A DNA stretch of 64,000 bases from contig MEDY01000164.1 of the NCBI GenBank assembly GCA_001724265.1, positions 62,001 to 126,000 on the forward strand, given 5' to 3'. The notes beneath the pieces were generated by a model. That model had not been told where the DNA came from. It was given only the letters and a program-made list of their open reading frames with translations, and searched no databases. The DNA comes from Rhizaria sp. SCN 62-66 (lineage: Eukaryota > Rhizaria, unplaced). The stretch's first letter is position 1. Each line of letters begins with the position of its first letter. Below, one piece after another: positions 48,001 to 60,600 of the stretch. A program made the translations under genes and the position numbers.

Positions 48001-51000
48001 AGCGCGAGGTTCGCGAGCACTGCGAGGCGCACCAGCTCGGGCCGTTCAAGCGAAGCCACAACCTGTTGAACGGCGGCGCTAGCGCTGGAGGAGCCGCCGA
48101 CGATAACGCTGACGCTGACGCCGGTGGCGCCGACGCTGGCGGAGGCAGGGGCGGGCAAGACGAAGTGCGACACGGGCGCCGCTGACATCAGCATAGCGCC
48201 GCTCGCGGGCGAGTTAATCGCGGCGGTGGTGGGGGCGGCGGTGAGGCTTGGCGTCGGCGCCGCGGTTGCCGACGTCGCCGTGGCAGAGGGGCGACGGCTG
48301 AAGAAGTCCGACAGCTTGCGCTTCAGCAGCCCCGGCGTCGACACCGGCGCAGCCGCGGCAGCGTTGGCGTTGGCGGGGGGCTGTGCGGGGGACGACGGCA
48401 CAGAGCCGCGCGCGCGCGCAGACGCAGAGGCAGAGGCGGGCGCTGCCGCGGTGAGCGATGGCGAGTGCAAGTGCAACGGCGGCGGCGACGGCGACGCGGC
48501 CGCCTTGGCCGGAGCAAACCCAGCCGGTGAGCCCGCGACAGCGTTCGCGGCCGCAGCGGCGTTGCTCGGTGTGGTCGGCGCGCTGCGGTACGCGTTCGAG
48601 TTGGACTGCGCGTGCGCGCGCGACGCCAGCAGCGCCGCGGCGGCCGCGAGGGGCGCGTACGGCAGCGCGCGCAGGCGGCCGGTGGGCCACAGCAGCGCGG
48701 GCACGGAGACGGAGCCAGAGCCAGACATCGAGACTAAGTCCAAGCTTGAACTCGAGCTCACATTGGCGCTAGAGCCAAGCGTAAAGGTAGAGCTCGCGGT
48801 GTTGTTGTTGTTGTTGTTTGTGGCAAGGTCGGCGGCTGAAGCGGTCAGCAGCGACAGATACAGCGGCACCAGCGGCAGGCTCTCGGGCGTCGCTGTGAGC
48901 GCGAGCCGGTCGGCGACGCCCACCGCGGGGGGCTCCCATAGTGAGGAGCCGGGGGACGCAGCAGACCGCGCGGCGACACCAGGCACAGTCAGCGGCAAGA
49001 ACTCGACGTTACCCGCGCTCCTGTCACCGCTGTCAGCGTTTGTCTCCTGCGCATCAGCGGCAGCGGCAGCGGTCGCAGTCTCGGTCGAGGTCGCGACCTC
49101 GACCGCCGCGGCGGCGACGACGTGAGGCGGCGGCAGCGGTTGCGCGCGCGCCTCCCAAGCCACGCGCGCGGCGAGGGACGCAAACCACTCGGGGTAGCCT
49201 GGCGCGGAATCGGCCTCGGCGGCCGCGGCCGCGGCGGCCAGCGCGGCGCCGGTCACCGCGACGGGGCTGGCGCCGACAAAGCTCGCGGCGGGCTGGAGAG
49301 AGCCGGTCGCACCGCTGATGTTGAGTGTTATGCCGCTGATGTTCGCGATGCTGTTGCTGTTGCTGTTGCTGTTGTTGTTGGGCCAGCCGTCCGCGCGCGA
49401 GCTAGGCGGCGCGACGACGACGCGCGCCTGCGGCACGACCGCAGACCCAGCGGCAGCGCTTGCACTAGAGCTGGAAGCGGTCGGGGCGAGCGGCGACGAG
49501 GACGACGAGGAGGACGAGAGCGAGAGGGTGTAGGCCTGTTGACGCGCCTAACCCCGGTCGGCGCTGTTGGCGGCGCTGCTGCTACCGCCGACGACGCTGC
49601 CGCTGCTGGTGCGCATCGGAGACAGCGCGCTCAGGGCGGCGCCGCTCGCGTTCGCAGTGGCGCCGCTGTTGTTGAACATCGGCGGCGGCGGGGGCGGGGC
49701 GCGGCGCGCACCGAGTCCGGGGCTAGCGCCAGGGCTCAGCATCGGAGAGCCGACGAAGCTGCCGCGCGCGGTGCCGGAGCTCTGCAGCGGCGAGCCGACG
49801 AAGCTCCCGCGCGCCGCGCCTGCACCGGTGTTCGCGCCAGCGGTAGCGCCGGCGGTGTTCGCGGAGACGGGGCTGCTGAAACTGGGCCGCGCGCTGCCGT
49901 TGGCGCTGGAGAGCGCGGCGAAGCCCGGGGAGCCGGGCGCGGCGTTCATGCTCGACCTGCGGAGCGCGGCGGCCGCGGCGGCGGCCGCGGCCGCGGGGGC
50001 CAGAGCCGCGATCGCCGCGACGGCGGCGGACGGTGGCGGCGCGGCGCCGGCGTGCGGCGGCGGCGGCGGCGGCGGGGCAGAGCCAGAGCCTGAACTCGCA
50101 GTGATGGCATGGGTAGTAGAGGGGGAGGCGGCGACAGGGGGCGGCGGCGGGGGCACGCGGGGCGGGGGCGAGGCCGGCGTCGAGGCCGTCGCACTAGCGC
50201 CTGCGCTGAGGTTGCCGCTGCTGCTATTGCTGCTGCTAGAACCGCTCGAGCTGGTGCTTGCGGCGGCCGATGTGGGCCTGTTGCGCGAAGCCCGACCCGT
50301 GGCGCCACCACCCTTGCTGCGGAGCGCGGAGCGGCCCGCGCCAGAGAGCCGGCTGCGGTGCTCCCCGCCGAGCCCGCCGCCGCCCAGCAGCGCCGCGGCG
50401 GCGGCCGTGTCGACGCCCGAGGCCACGGAGAACCCGCCGCCCGCGCCGCCGGCGCCGCCGAGGCCCAGCCCCGCCGCGGCCGAGCCGGGGTTGAACGACA
50501 GCGAGAATCTACCGAGCCCGTGCCCGCCGCCGCCGCTGCTGCTGCTGGAGGTGTAGCTGTAGCCCGAGCGGCCGCCGCGGGCAGAGTCGGCGCCGGCTCC
50601 ATAGGGCGGCGACAGCAGCAGCGTCGCGCCCGCGCCCGCCGCAGCGTTGGCGCTGAACGTGTCGAGCTGGGACGACGACGCCGAGCCTGAGCCGATGTTG
50701 TTGGCGCGCAGGGCCGAGCGCTCCGGCAGGAAGACGTTGGCGCCCGAGGCGAGTCTGACCGAAACGACCTCGTCAGCGCGCGCGACGCCGAAGGGCGTAA
50801 AGACGCACGGCAGCGGCGGGTGCGGCGACAGCAGGGCCAGCGACAGCGACGCGTCTGGCGGCGCGAGCGCGCGCGGGGCCGGGAACGCGGCGCCCGAGGG
50901 CGACACGGCGGCGGGCAGCGCGGGTGCCAACGGCGCAGGCCGGCACAGCCAGTCGCGGTACAGCGGGTTGAGCGCGTGCCAGCCGTCGGCGGGCGCAGAG

Positions 51001-52842
51001 TTATCGTCCCAGCCCACGCTTGCGTTGTTGCTGCTGCTGCAGCTGTTACTGTTGCTGTAGCTGTTGCCCGGCGACGCAGGCGTGTTGTAGGCGCCGGGGC
51101 CGTTGCGCCCGCTGTTAGGAGCAGACGAGGACGCGGCGGCGGCGGCGGCGGCGGCGCGGGCGCGCGCGCGGGCGCGGCGGCGGCGCGAGCTGGCCGGCAG
51201 CGGCGTGGGCAGCGGCACGGCGGCGGGCCCGTTGAAGAGCTCGGCGGCCCAGGGACCTGAGCACAGCAGCTGCAGCACAGCCGCCAGCAGCGGACACGGC
51301 AGCGCGGACGGGAACGGCGAGTCGGCCAGCGCAGACGCGTCGCTTGTCACATTCGCCACGCGCACCGCCGCCGCGTCCGCGCCCGTGGTGTTGGGCCCGC
51401 CAGCAGCGGCGGGACTCTTAGCGTCTGCGCTGCTGCTTTGGACGTGCGCCGGCCACATGATGCTCGCGTTGACCGCGGGCTGCGCGTGGGCGTGGTGCGC
51501 CGCACCGGCCCCAGGCCCAGTCAGCGGCGTCGGGGGCGCGGTGACGCTGCCACGCGGCGGCGGCACGGGCGGGGGCGCGCTGCTCGACGTGGGGACCGCG
51601 GCCTGCTTGCTGGCGGCGACTCTGGAGCCCGCGTTGGCCGTGGAGCCGGCGCCCGACGCGGACGCGGACGCGGCGTCGGCGGCTGAGGTGGACTGCAGAG
51701 CTGAGGCGCCGGGGACGAGGTAGGGCGGCAGCGTCATCGAGATCGCGAAGGTCGACGCCGGCCGCGACAGCGACGGAGCGGCCGCGCCGTTGCCGCCGTT
51801 GCCGTTGCCGTTGGCGGCGGCGGCGCTGACCTCGGAGAGCGGGCTCGAGGCGGGCGGCGCGGCCGCGGTGATGGACGGCGACAGAGACGACGAAGATGAT
51901 AGGAACGACTCCAAGCTGAAGGTCATCGCAGGCGGCGACAGCACGACGTTCTGCTGCGGGCCCTCGGTGCCGGTCGTGGTGACATCTGCGTTATCGTCGT
52001 TGGTGTTGTGCTCATTGTCGCTGGGCACGTCCGCGTCGGTGTCGGCGTCGGGCAGCGGCGAGAGCTTCCTGACCCCGCTGCGACTGCTGCGCGCGCCCGC
52101 CTTGCGCCCGCCGCTGCTGCTGCCGCTTTGTGTGCGCGCAACCGAGGGCCGTGGTGTCGCCGTGAGCGCCGCCTGCGACGCGGACGTGGCCAGCGGCTGG
52201 TACAGCGGCAGCAGGAATGACGCGGCCGAGGACGCGAACGACGCCGCCGCCGAGGGCAGGAACGACAGGCCATACTGTGACGGCGACTGCAAAACGGCCC
52301 CGTTGCTCCCGGCCGCCGCGGCGGTGGCCGGGCTGGCGGCCGCGGCCGCGCCGGTGCTGCCGGTCTGCGACGCGGCGGAGGGCCCGCGCGCGGCGGCGCG
52401 GTAGTAAGGCCAGTGCTTGGCGGCGGCGCAGAGGGCCTCGGCGAGGGCGTGCGTGGCGTCGGCGTAGGACAAGTAGAGCTGGCCGGCGATGAGCGCGACG
52501 CGCGGGGACCGGTCGCGGGGAAACGCTCCCGACCACGTGGGCGTGAGCGCGAACGGCGACGCGAACGAGGACGAGAGCTGCGCAGACTGCAACGACGGCG
52601 GCGGCAGCGGCAGTTGCGCCTGCGCCGCCTGAGGAGACGGCGACGGAGACTGTGACTGTAAGGCAGCACTGGGGAGGGGAGCGAGGCAGTGAGCGCAGAC
52701 GATGACATCGGTGTACTGCGCCTGCTGCTGCTGCTGCTGCTCGGAGTCCTTCTCTTCACTCGCATGCCCGCGAACAACGAGGGCAGTCGTCGAGCTCGCG
52801 CTCGCATTCGCATCTGCGCGGTCCGACGCAGCAGCAGCGCCG

Positions 52843-52874
<32 letters not shown>

Positions 52875-55800
52875 CGTTGGCGCAGCGGAGGTCGTAAGCA
52901 CCGTGACGGTCATCAGATCGCCGCGCCCGCGCGGCAGCCCCGGCGCCGCGCACAGCGCGCAGAGCGACGGCGGCAGCGCCGTGTCGCGCGCGAACTGCGG
53001 TGCGAAGAGCGGGAACGGCGGCGTCGGCCACACAGGCTCGTCGCCACCGAGCCCCACACCGCTGGCGTTTGCGCTGCTGCTTGCGCTGCTGCTCGCGCTG
53101 CTGCTTGCACTGTTATTTGCGCTGGCGCGCACGCTGTGGGGTCCGTGCGCGAGGGCCCATGCGCGGCGTTGGTAGTCGTCGTAGCCGCGGGGCAGTGCGG
53201 CGGCCGCGGCGTCTGCAGCCAGGCACGCCGGTGTGAACATACCCGCGAAACTCAGCCGCTGCTGCGACGCGCGCGGCTGCTGACCGCCGCCTCCGCTGCT
53301 GCTGCTGTTGTTGTTCATCCCGGCAGGCGGCGAGAGCGACATGGAGCCACGCGCGGTCGACAAACCCTGCGACTGCGAGGTGGACTGTGAGTGGGAACCG
53401 GGCAGCCCGAGCAGCGACACGGAGCCGGTCCCGGTTCCGGCCACGACGCCCGGTGAGCCCGCCGCGGGCAGCGTCGACGCCGCCGTCACGGTCACACTGG
53501 GCGTCGCTCCGACAGCAGCGCCCGCGCCTGCACTGGCGCTGGCGCTCATGCGAGCAGCGGAGGCGGAGGCTGAGGCGGCAGCGGCGGCCAGCGCGCGCTG
53601 CGCCTCGAAGGGCCGCGAGCAGTGCAGATACGGCACGAACGGGAACCCCGCCATCGGCGTCTCCTGGATGGTCGCCTTGACCGGCGCGGCCGACAGCCCG
53701 CCGACGCCGGCGCCCGCGCCCGGCAGAACCGCGCCGTTGCCGTAGCCGGGCGCCGCGGTGGGGTCCGCGCCCGCAAGAGCCGCGCCCGCGGCGGCCGCGG
53801 CGGCGATGGCCGAGGCCGACATGGACTGCTGCGACAGAGTAGCCGCGGCGCTGGCGTTGGTGGGCGTCGTGTTGCCGACCGCGGCCGACACGATGCTGCT
53901 GCGCCACGGCGCGCTGCTCGCGCCTGCGGCCTTGTCCGCCGCGGAGGCCGCGGGCGTCGCGAGCGAGTCAGGACGCAGCAGCAACGCGACGTACGTCGGC
54001 GTCGCGGCGGGCGCGGCCAGCAGCGCGGCGGCCGCGGCCTGCGACGTTTGCTTGCGCCGGCGGTGCCGCGCAGTCTGCATTGCCACCGCGGCGGCGGCCG
54101 CGTCCGACGGGCCGATGGGCGCGGGCAGCAGCGGGCGGCGGCGCGCGGCCGAGAGCGTCTGCAGCAGCAGCTGCCACACGCGCGACTGCAGCACGTAGCC
54201 GGCGTTGTTGTGGAACGATGCGTGCCCGCCGTCGCCGTGGGTGTTGGATGGCGGCATCAGCAGCGCCGGCGCGCGGTACAGCGGCGCGGGCCGAACCGGC
54301 GGCCGCGGGGGCTGACTGGGGACGAGGCTCTTGCTCTGCGTGAGGACGCTCTGCGCGTGGCCGTGCGCAGCGGCAGCGGGGGGGTTGCTGGCGAGCGCGC
54401 GCGCGAGCAGCGCGGCCTGCGCGCGCGCGTGCAGCGCCGGCGCGGCGGCGAGCAGCGCGAGCGGCGTGGCAGCGAGCGCGCCCGCGAAGGGCGGGAAGAG
54501 CGCGTCTTCAAGCAGCGGAAACGTCGGGTAGCGCCAGGGCCGCGCGAACGACAGCCCGTCGATGGCGGGCGGCGGCGTAATGAGAGTGCACGACACGCGG
54601 CCGCCCGGGAAGGTCAGAAACGGCGTCGGCTGCGTGCGCGTGAACGTGTGGCGGTTGCGCTTGTCAGTCACGGACTCGGAGAAGAAGAGCAGGTGGTGCG
54701 CCACGGTGACGGCGATCGAGGGGTAGATGCGCTCGTCGAGGAACGTCTGGAACGCCTGGGAACCCGTGATGACCTGCAGGAAGCGCCGCGACGCAGCGGG
54801 CTGCGACTTGAGGAACGCGGCGCAGTTGAACGCCGAGTCCGTATCTAACCCGCGGCCGAAGCCGGTGTGCGATGGTGACACCGCGGAGGACGCGCCGGCA
54901 GCTTTCGCGCCCGCACCAGCGTTGGCGTGGGAGCCGGCGTTTGCGGCGTGGGGCTGCGGCGAGGGCTGCAGCGCGCTGTCGGTCGTGAGCAGCGGCGCGA
55001 GGCCCGCGGGCGGCTGCTGCAACAAGCCGGGCGCGGACTCGCTGTGCTTCACGCCGCCGCCGCCCACACCCGCGCCGGGACTCGCATTCGTCGCGACAGC
55101 GGTATCAGTCGCCTTCGCAGAGCTGCCGTGAGCAGCGCCGCTCTCAGCCGCCGTGCCGCTGTCCTGCACCGCGACTGCGGCCATGGCGTCCGCGGCCTCG
55201 GCGGCGGCGAGCGGGGCGACTAGTCCGGCCCAGAGCCCGTCCTTGGCTCCCGGCCGCAGCGCCGCCTCGAGCGCCTTGGCCTCACTGCGGGCAGCCTGCG
55301 CGGCGGCCGCGGCGGCCGCGGACGAGTGCGGCGCGGGGCCCGGCGCGTCGCCCGCAAAAGCCCAGGGCCAGAGCGGGTGGCCCAGGCCCCAGATGCTCGT
55401 GGCCGACGGCGGCACGGGCACCACGGCGCCCGCGGCACCAGTGCCGAGAGTCGCGCTAGAAGCGTTGATGTTGTTGTCGCCCGTCGACGTTGTGCTGTTG
55501 TTGTTGTTGCGCGCGTACCCGGTGGCGGCGGCAAGCGCGAGTTCCTCGACGGCCCGCGTCTGCGCGCGCGCGCGGTCATTGAGCCTGCGCTGCACCGCGT
55601 CCTGCCCCGGCGGCAGCGTGACCGTGAGCCGCGCGGGGTCTAGCCGCCGCGGCAGATGCTCCTGGATGTCTGCCAGGAGCGAGATCTGCGCGCGGAAGAA
55701 GGCGCGGCGCACGACACGGTCCAGCGCGGCCAGCTCCAGCGGCGTCCACACACGCCATTCAAGCCCGACGGTGGTAAGCCACGTCGCCGTCATGGCACCG

Positions 55801-58800
55801 ATCACCGCGGGCGTGAAGGCGGACACGGGCGGGGGCGCGACGCCGGTGCCTGCGAGCGCCTCGGCCGCGGCCTGCGCGGCGGCCAGCGCGGCGGCGCCCG
55901 TGGCCGCGGCGGCGTGCGGCGACTGCGTGGCGCCCAGTCCCACGTTGGCGCTCGACTGCAGGAAGAACGGGTTGCTCTTGACCAGGCGCGCGTCGACCTC
56001 CGGTGACAGCAGGGTTGCCAGCGCCGCCGACGGCACGCGGATACCTGGGCCCGCGCCGGAGGCCGCGGTGCGCGGACTGGCGGCGATCGCGGCCGACATC
56101 GCGGCGGTCGCGGCCGCGCTGGCGTTGCTGGGGCCCGCGGCGGCTGCGGCGGCCGCGGCGCGCGCGGAGGCCGAGAGAGGGACCGCGCCGCCGCCGGGCG
56201 CGTGGCTGGCCGCGGCGGCCGTGGCGGCCGTGATGGGATCCAGCAGCGGCGCCAGAATGCGGTTGTAGTCGCTGTCGGGCACGGTCAGCGGGCCGGAGCC
56301 GATGGCGAGCGGCAGAGTAACGCCGCCGCCGCCGGGCAGCGGGAGCCCGCCCGCCGAGGCGGCACCGAGCGCCTCCGTGTCGACCACGTCGTCGTCGTCT
56401 GGCGGCGGCGCGAACGCGAAAGCCAGGTCCGCGTTGGCGCCGGACCAGCGCACGAGCGAGAGAGGGGAGAAGGCGGCCGGGCCCAGCGTGGCCATGACGG
56501 CCTTGGTGGCGGCCGCGGCAACGACCGAGGCTGCGGCGGGCGACGCGAACGCGCTCGACGGTCCCACCACCGCGGGCATCGCCGCAGAGACAGCGAACTG
56601 CCCCGCGGCGCCCGCGCCCGCATGCGCGCCCGCGCCCCCCGAGCCCGAATGCGAGTTGTTGAGCGAGGAGCTGAAGGGCGAGGTGAGCGGCGCCGTGAAC
56701 GCCTGCAGCGGCGCTGAATACATACTCGTGTCCCGCCCCGCGCGTGCGATGCCGCGGTTGACGGCGGACTTGGGGTCGCGCATCACGGACCCCACGGGCT
56801 CGATCGCCTTGAGCAGCTTCTCGCGCACGCGAGCGGGCAGCTGCACGAGCGCCTCGCCGCCGTGCGCCTGCGCCGTGCCCTGGTCCAGGTGCACGACGAC
56901 GAGCCCGTCGAGCGCGCCCAGGTCCTCGTCCAGGAAGGCCAGCGTCGACGTGTGCGCGCCGATGAGGTAGGGCATGGGCGCCGAGACAAACGAGATGAGC
57001 TTGCGCGGGAGCAGCGGAACATACACGTGCGGCCAGCGCAGCGGGTACAGCAGCAGCAGCAGCGCCTCGCACACAGGCACCAGCAGCGACACGTTGCTGG
57101 AGAGCACGAGCACGCGCCGCTCCTGCATCAGCGCCTCGACCACCGAGAGAACCACGGCCGCGGGCAGGCACTGCAGTAGCGGCAGCGCGGAGACCGCCGA
57201 CGGCTCCAGAGGGTTCTGCGGCGGCGGGCGGTGGAAGAAAATGTTCACGCCTATATAGAAAGAAAAGAAACAACGCAAATGGTCAAAGAGAGACTTGAGT
57301 TAGACGCGTGTCGAGATAAAAAGAATGAAAATGAATAGAAAAGAATATTAAACGAAATAAAATCGTAAAATTGTGTTATTTTCGTGATTTGCGTGAAATA
57401 AATATTCGTGTTACGTACCGGGCGTCACCGTGCCGCCGCCGCCGGCCTTGCCGACGAGGCCCGTGGCCGCCGTGTAGACCGCCAGGCGCGCCAGGAACGG
57501 GTCCGGGCCCAGGTGCGGCAGCGGCATGCGCGAGTGCAGGAACAGCGGCGGCGCGCCACCGGAACCAGAGGCGGTACCCGTGGGGGGCATGAGGGCCGGG
57601 AGCGCGCCCGCCGCGGCGACGGCGTGGTAGCCCGCCGTGTCCGCACCGTTGCCGCGAGGAGAGCGGCGCGCAGTGCTGCTGCTCCCGTTGTTGTTCTGCT
57701 TATCGTCGCCATCATTGTTGTTGTTGTTGTTGGAATCGTCTTGATCGGGGTCGCTGCCGAGGTTTTCGCTGTCGCTGTCGCCGTCGTTGCCGTCGCCATG
57801 GTAGTCATCGTCGTCGCCGTCGTCGTACAGCAGGCCGTCGCAGTACGCCCACAGGTCGGCGTGCTCCTGCTCCTCGTCTTCGTCCTCATCTTCATCTTCG
57901 TCGCCGTCGTCGTCGCCGTCGCCGTCGCCCGACTCGGGGGCACTCGAACGCTTTTTGGAGCCGCCAGCCAGCACCACGGCAGTCGAGTCACTCTTAGCAT
58001 CCTTGTCTTTGTTGTTCTTGTTCTTCCCGTTCCCGTTGCCGCTGCCGTTATTGTTCCCAAGCAGACTGAGCTTCTCCAGCAACGGGCCCATGCCGCGGCG
58101 CACGGCCTCACGCCGCGCCGCCAACACCCGCTGCCCGTGCAGCCTCCGCAGCACGAGCGGATCGAACGAGGACAGGTTGAGCTGCACCCGGGCACCTCCC
58201 AGCGCGGGCAGCGGCGTATCGTGCAGCAGCACGGAGAGGTACCGCTCCAGCGGCAGCGCGCAGGGGGAGAGCGTGAGCCGGTAGAGCTCGATGAGCGTGG
58301 TGCGGAACTCGGCCAGGAAGGGGAAGCATGACAGCAAACAGATGACCTTGGTGGTGTACAGTGTAGGCAGTGCGGGGAGCTTCGCGCGTACGGCCGCGGC
58401 CAGGCGCGGCGACGGCGGCAGACGCAGCCAGGTGGGCAGCGAGCTACTGTTGTTGCTCGCGGCGGCGGCGGCAGCGGCGGCGGACTGAGAGGTGGCCGAG
58501 GTTGACGGCGACAGAGTCGGAGGCGCCAGTCTAGAGCCAGTACTCGCACTAGGATTAGAGCCTGAGGCCGAGGCAACGAGTCCACCGCCGCTGCCGCTGC
58601 TGCTGCTCGCCAGCGCGGCCTTGCCCGCGGCGGTTGAGTTGGTGGGGCTGGCGCAGGCGTGTGGCCCGAAGTGCTTGGCCTCGTACTGCGCCTCCATCGA
58701 GCGCAGCAGCGTGACGACTTCGGCCTCGGGCACAGGCTCCTGGATCACGATGCACGTGCCAAACATGCGCTCGCCGCCCGCGAGCGTGCACGCGAAGTAC

Positions 58801-59612
58801 GACAGCTTGGGCAGGTCGGGCGCGTCCGTCAGCGGCACGCCGCCCGCGGGGACGCAGAAGAGCGAGACCGTGGGAGGCATGGGGTGCGTCGGCCGGTCGC
58901 AGCGCGGGTACCGGTCGAGGAGTCCGCTGCGATACAGCCGCGAGCGCGCGAGCGTGAGCAGCGCAGACTGCAGCGTGCGGCGGTGGTCCAGCAGCGCGGG
59001 CAATAGTGAGGACCCGTGGGGCAGGTCGAGCCGGCCGCGCGCGTCGAGCACCACGCCGGGGCCGAACGCGGCAGAATGAGACGCTGCATTAGCCGCTGAC
59101 GCTGACGCTGAGGTGGGCAGCAGTTGGGACGCAGGGGCGCCGGGCGGGCGCGGCTGCGGCAGCGGCTGGGGCGGCGGAGGACGCCTCGACTGAGACTGTG
59201 ACTGGGCGTTGAGACTAGCAGCGCTGAGGGGGGCGTCCGAGTCGGCGCAATTAGCAGCAGTCTTATTCGCACTGTTCGCGGGGCCGGCCTCGGTGTCGGA
59301 GTCGTTGTCGTTGTTAATATTGTTATCGTTAAGTGGGCCTGCCCAGTAGTCGCAGATGGGCCGCCTCGATACAGCAGAGGCAGCAGCGGCGGCCGCGGCG
59401 GCGTCGGCGTTAAGCTCGTCCTCGTCTTCCGAGTTCACCGACGACGTCTCCGAGCTCTCGTCAATGTCGTCGGTGAAGTCTGCGTCCGTGGGCGCCGCGG
59501 CGGGCCCGCCAGCGTCGCCGCTGTCGTAAAAGACTGGCGAGAGCCCGCGACGGCCGACGGTGACGAAGTACTCGATCAGACGCGGCGACGCGTCCTGGTC
59601 GATCAAGTTCAT
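45036..59612 (-). CDS. DENND4: DENND4-type DENN-domain Rab GEF, giant, with one in-frame TAG
   Basis: Exon 1 is 59612-57419 and exon 2 is 57250-45036 (168-nt GTACGT...ATAG intron, phase 1). Together they have 4,803 codons with TAA at the end and a single TAG at 49550-49548 (codon 3299). The N-terminus (DASPRLIEYFVTVG) resembles the start of DENND4 proteins. The uDENN part follows near residues 230-300 (HPMPPTVSLFCVPAGG). cDENN is near 420-470 (KVICLLSCFPFLAEF, LERYLSVLLHD) and 765-840 (ALMQERRVLVLSSNVSLL, FVSAPMPYLIGAH). dDENN pieces are near 1245 and 1540-1575 (FLQVITGSQAFQTFLDERI). Beyond the TAG lie a Cys motif CPSCGCAFVPLLTVSV (about 4311) and VPCLPPRVLLLELARVL plus HPTLLWNLLWRLCQLNLPL (about 4454-4540), both typical of the DENND4 C-terminus. 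DENND4 proteins activate Rab10-type GTPases. The two halves therefore belong to one family and one frame. Confidence 0.85.
49548..49550 (-). other. In-frame TAG, codon 3299 of the DENND4-like gene
   Basis: The local reading is ...GAC CGG GGT TAG GCG CGT CAA... . The same frame is open for about 2,565 codons before it in exon 2 and about 1,500 after it. The first ATG downstream in frame is at 48728, some 270 codons later, so independent initiation right after the TAG is unlikely. Conserved DENND4 segments lie on both sides. Confidence 0.85.
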
Positions 59613-60600
59613 CACGGAAGCAGCAGCGCGGGAGCGGCGGAGAAACGCGAGGGAGGGAAGAGATAGAAGGCAGCTGCGAGGGCAGGCGCGGCAGCGATGA
59701 GAGCGGCAGCGGCGGCGGCAGCGGCGGGGGAAGCGCGGGCGCGGGCGCTGTCGCGGGCGCTGGCGCGAAAGGGGGAAGATTAAGGCCGGGGAAGGGACTT
59801 AGAGGCGGGAATAGCGCCTGGGAGTGTTAAACAGTCTCTTAGCAGAAGAAATTTCGTTGTGATGCGGGAGTTCCGCAAGGGACTATGGTAGGCACAGTGA
59901 GGAAGAGAGAAGAGCAGGGTCGTTGTTGGAGGTGTGAGTGAAGGGTGCGCGGAACAGCAAAGTAAAGGAACTATACAAGCGTCAGTAAAAGTATAACTGA
60001 AATATGGTATTTCAATAGTGTGCAAATCTCCATATCACGCAATAAATCTGTGTTATCTGTTGAAACCATTGCTCAAAACTCAGGATTGGTGGAGGTCTGT
60101 CCGAGTCAAGCAAGTGGATATCGCGCCTTACGAAAGAGCGGAATACACCCATGTCTTCGTTCCTGTGGTTGCATCGCTAAAGTAAACACAAGAAATCCGT
60201 CGTGTCTTTCCCAAAGATTGTTAAAACATCGACTATTCACGTCGTGTGAGTGTCAAACCGAAACCAAAGACGACCGCGTCTCGGTCGTAGGTTGGCTCGC
60301 GCTGCACCGACTGACTGAGGAGGAGGGCGCTGCAGTCACCGGTCACCGAGTCACAGTCCGCTGCGTAACATCTTCAGCATCAGCATAGTATGGGCTGATT
60401 GGCGTGTGCAATATGTGTGTTTTATTATTAAATTAAGTATCGCACAACGTAGTGTCGTACATAATATACAAATACATTTGAAAATATCTATAATAATTAT
60501 TAAAACCGTTAATCAACAACAATATGATCAGCAGTTCGTCACAAACTGAACAACAACAGAAATGTTGACATGAAGTGCTGTGTGCGTGCCAATCGACACT
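59613..60600. other. Intergenic region upstream of DENND4-like gene
   Basis: A 988-bp spacer between two minus-strand genes. The 160 bp next to the DENND4-like ATG are purine/GC-rich on the plus strand and probably form its 5' UTR. Bases 60400-60600 are AT-rich and probably hold the 3' UTR of the aminotransferase. A 122-codon plus-strand frame at 60020-60388 shows no family resemblance or low-complexity signature and is not called. No tRNA was found. Confidence 0.4.

Noticed and set aside
45055-49125. Long plus-strand open frames opposite the DENND4-like gene (45055-46395, 48124-49125 and others)
   Set aside because: They are Ala/Gly/Arg-rich mirror images of GC-rich codons. Conserved domain text is only on the minus strand.
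49567-57258. Plus-strand open frames across the DENN exon (49567-50556, 53622-54848, 55153-56268)
   Set aside because: Same cause: few stop triplets in very GC-rich DNA. They show no domain, and the minus strand carries DENN motifs.
60081-60200. Possible tRNA-like stretch in the spacer upstream of the DENND4-like gene
   Set aside because: No acceptor-stem pairing and no GGTTCRA-type B box could be found.
60020-60388. 122-codon plus-strand frame between the DENND4-like and aminotransferase genes
   Set aside because: No recognisable motif and no splice or composition support; a chance frame is as likely.
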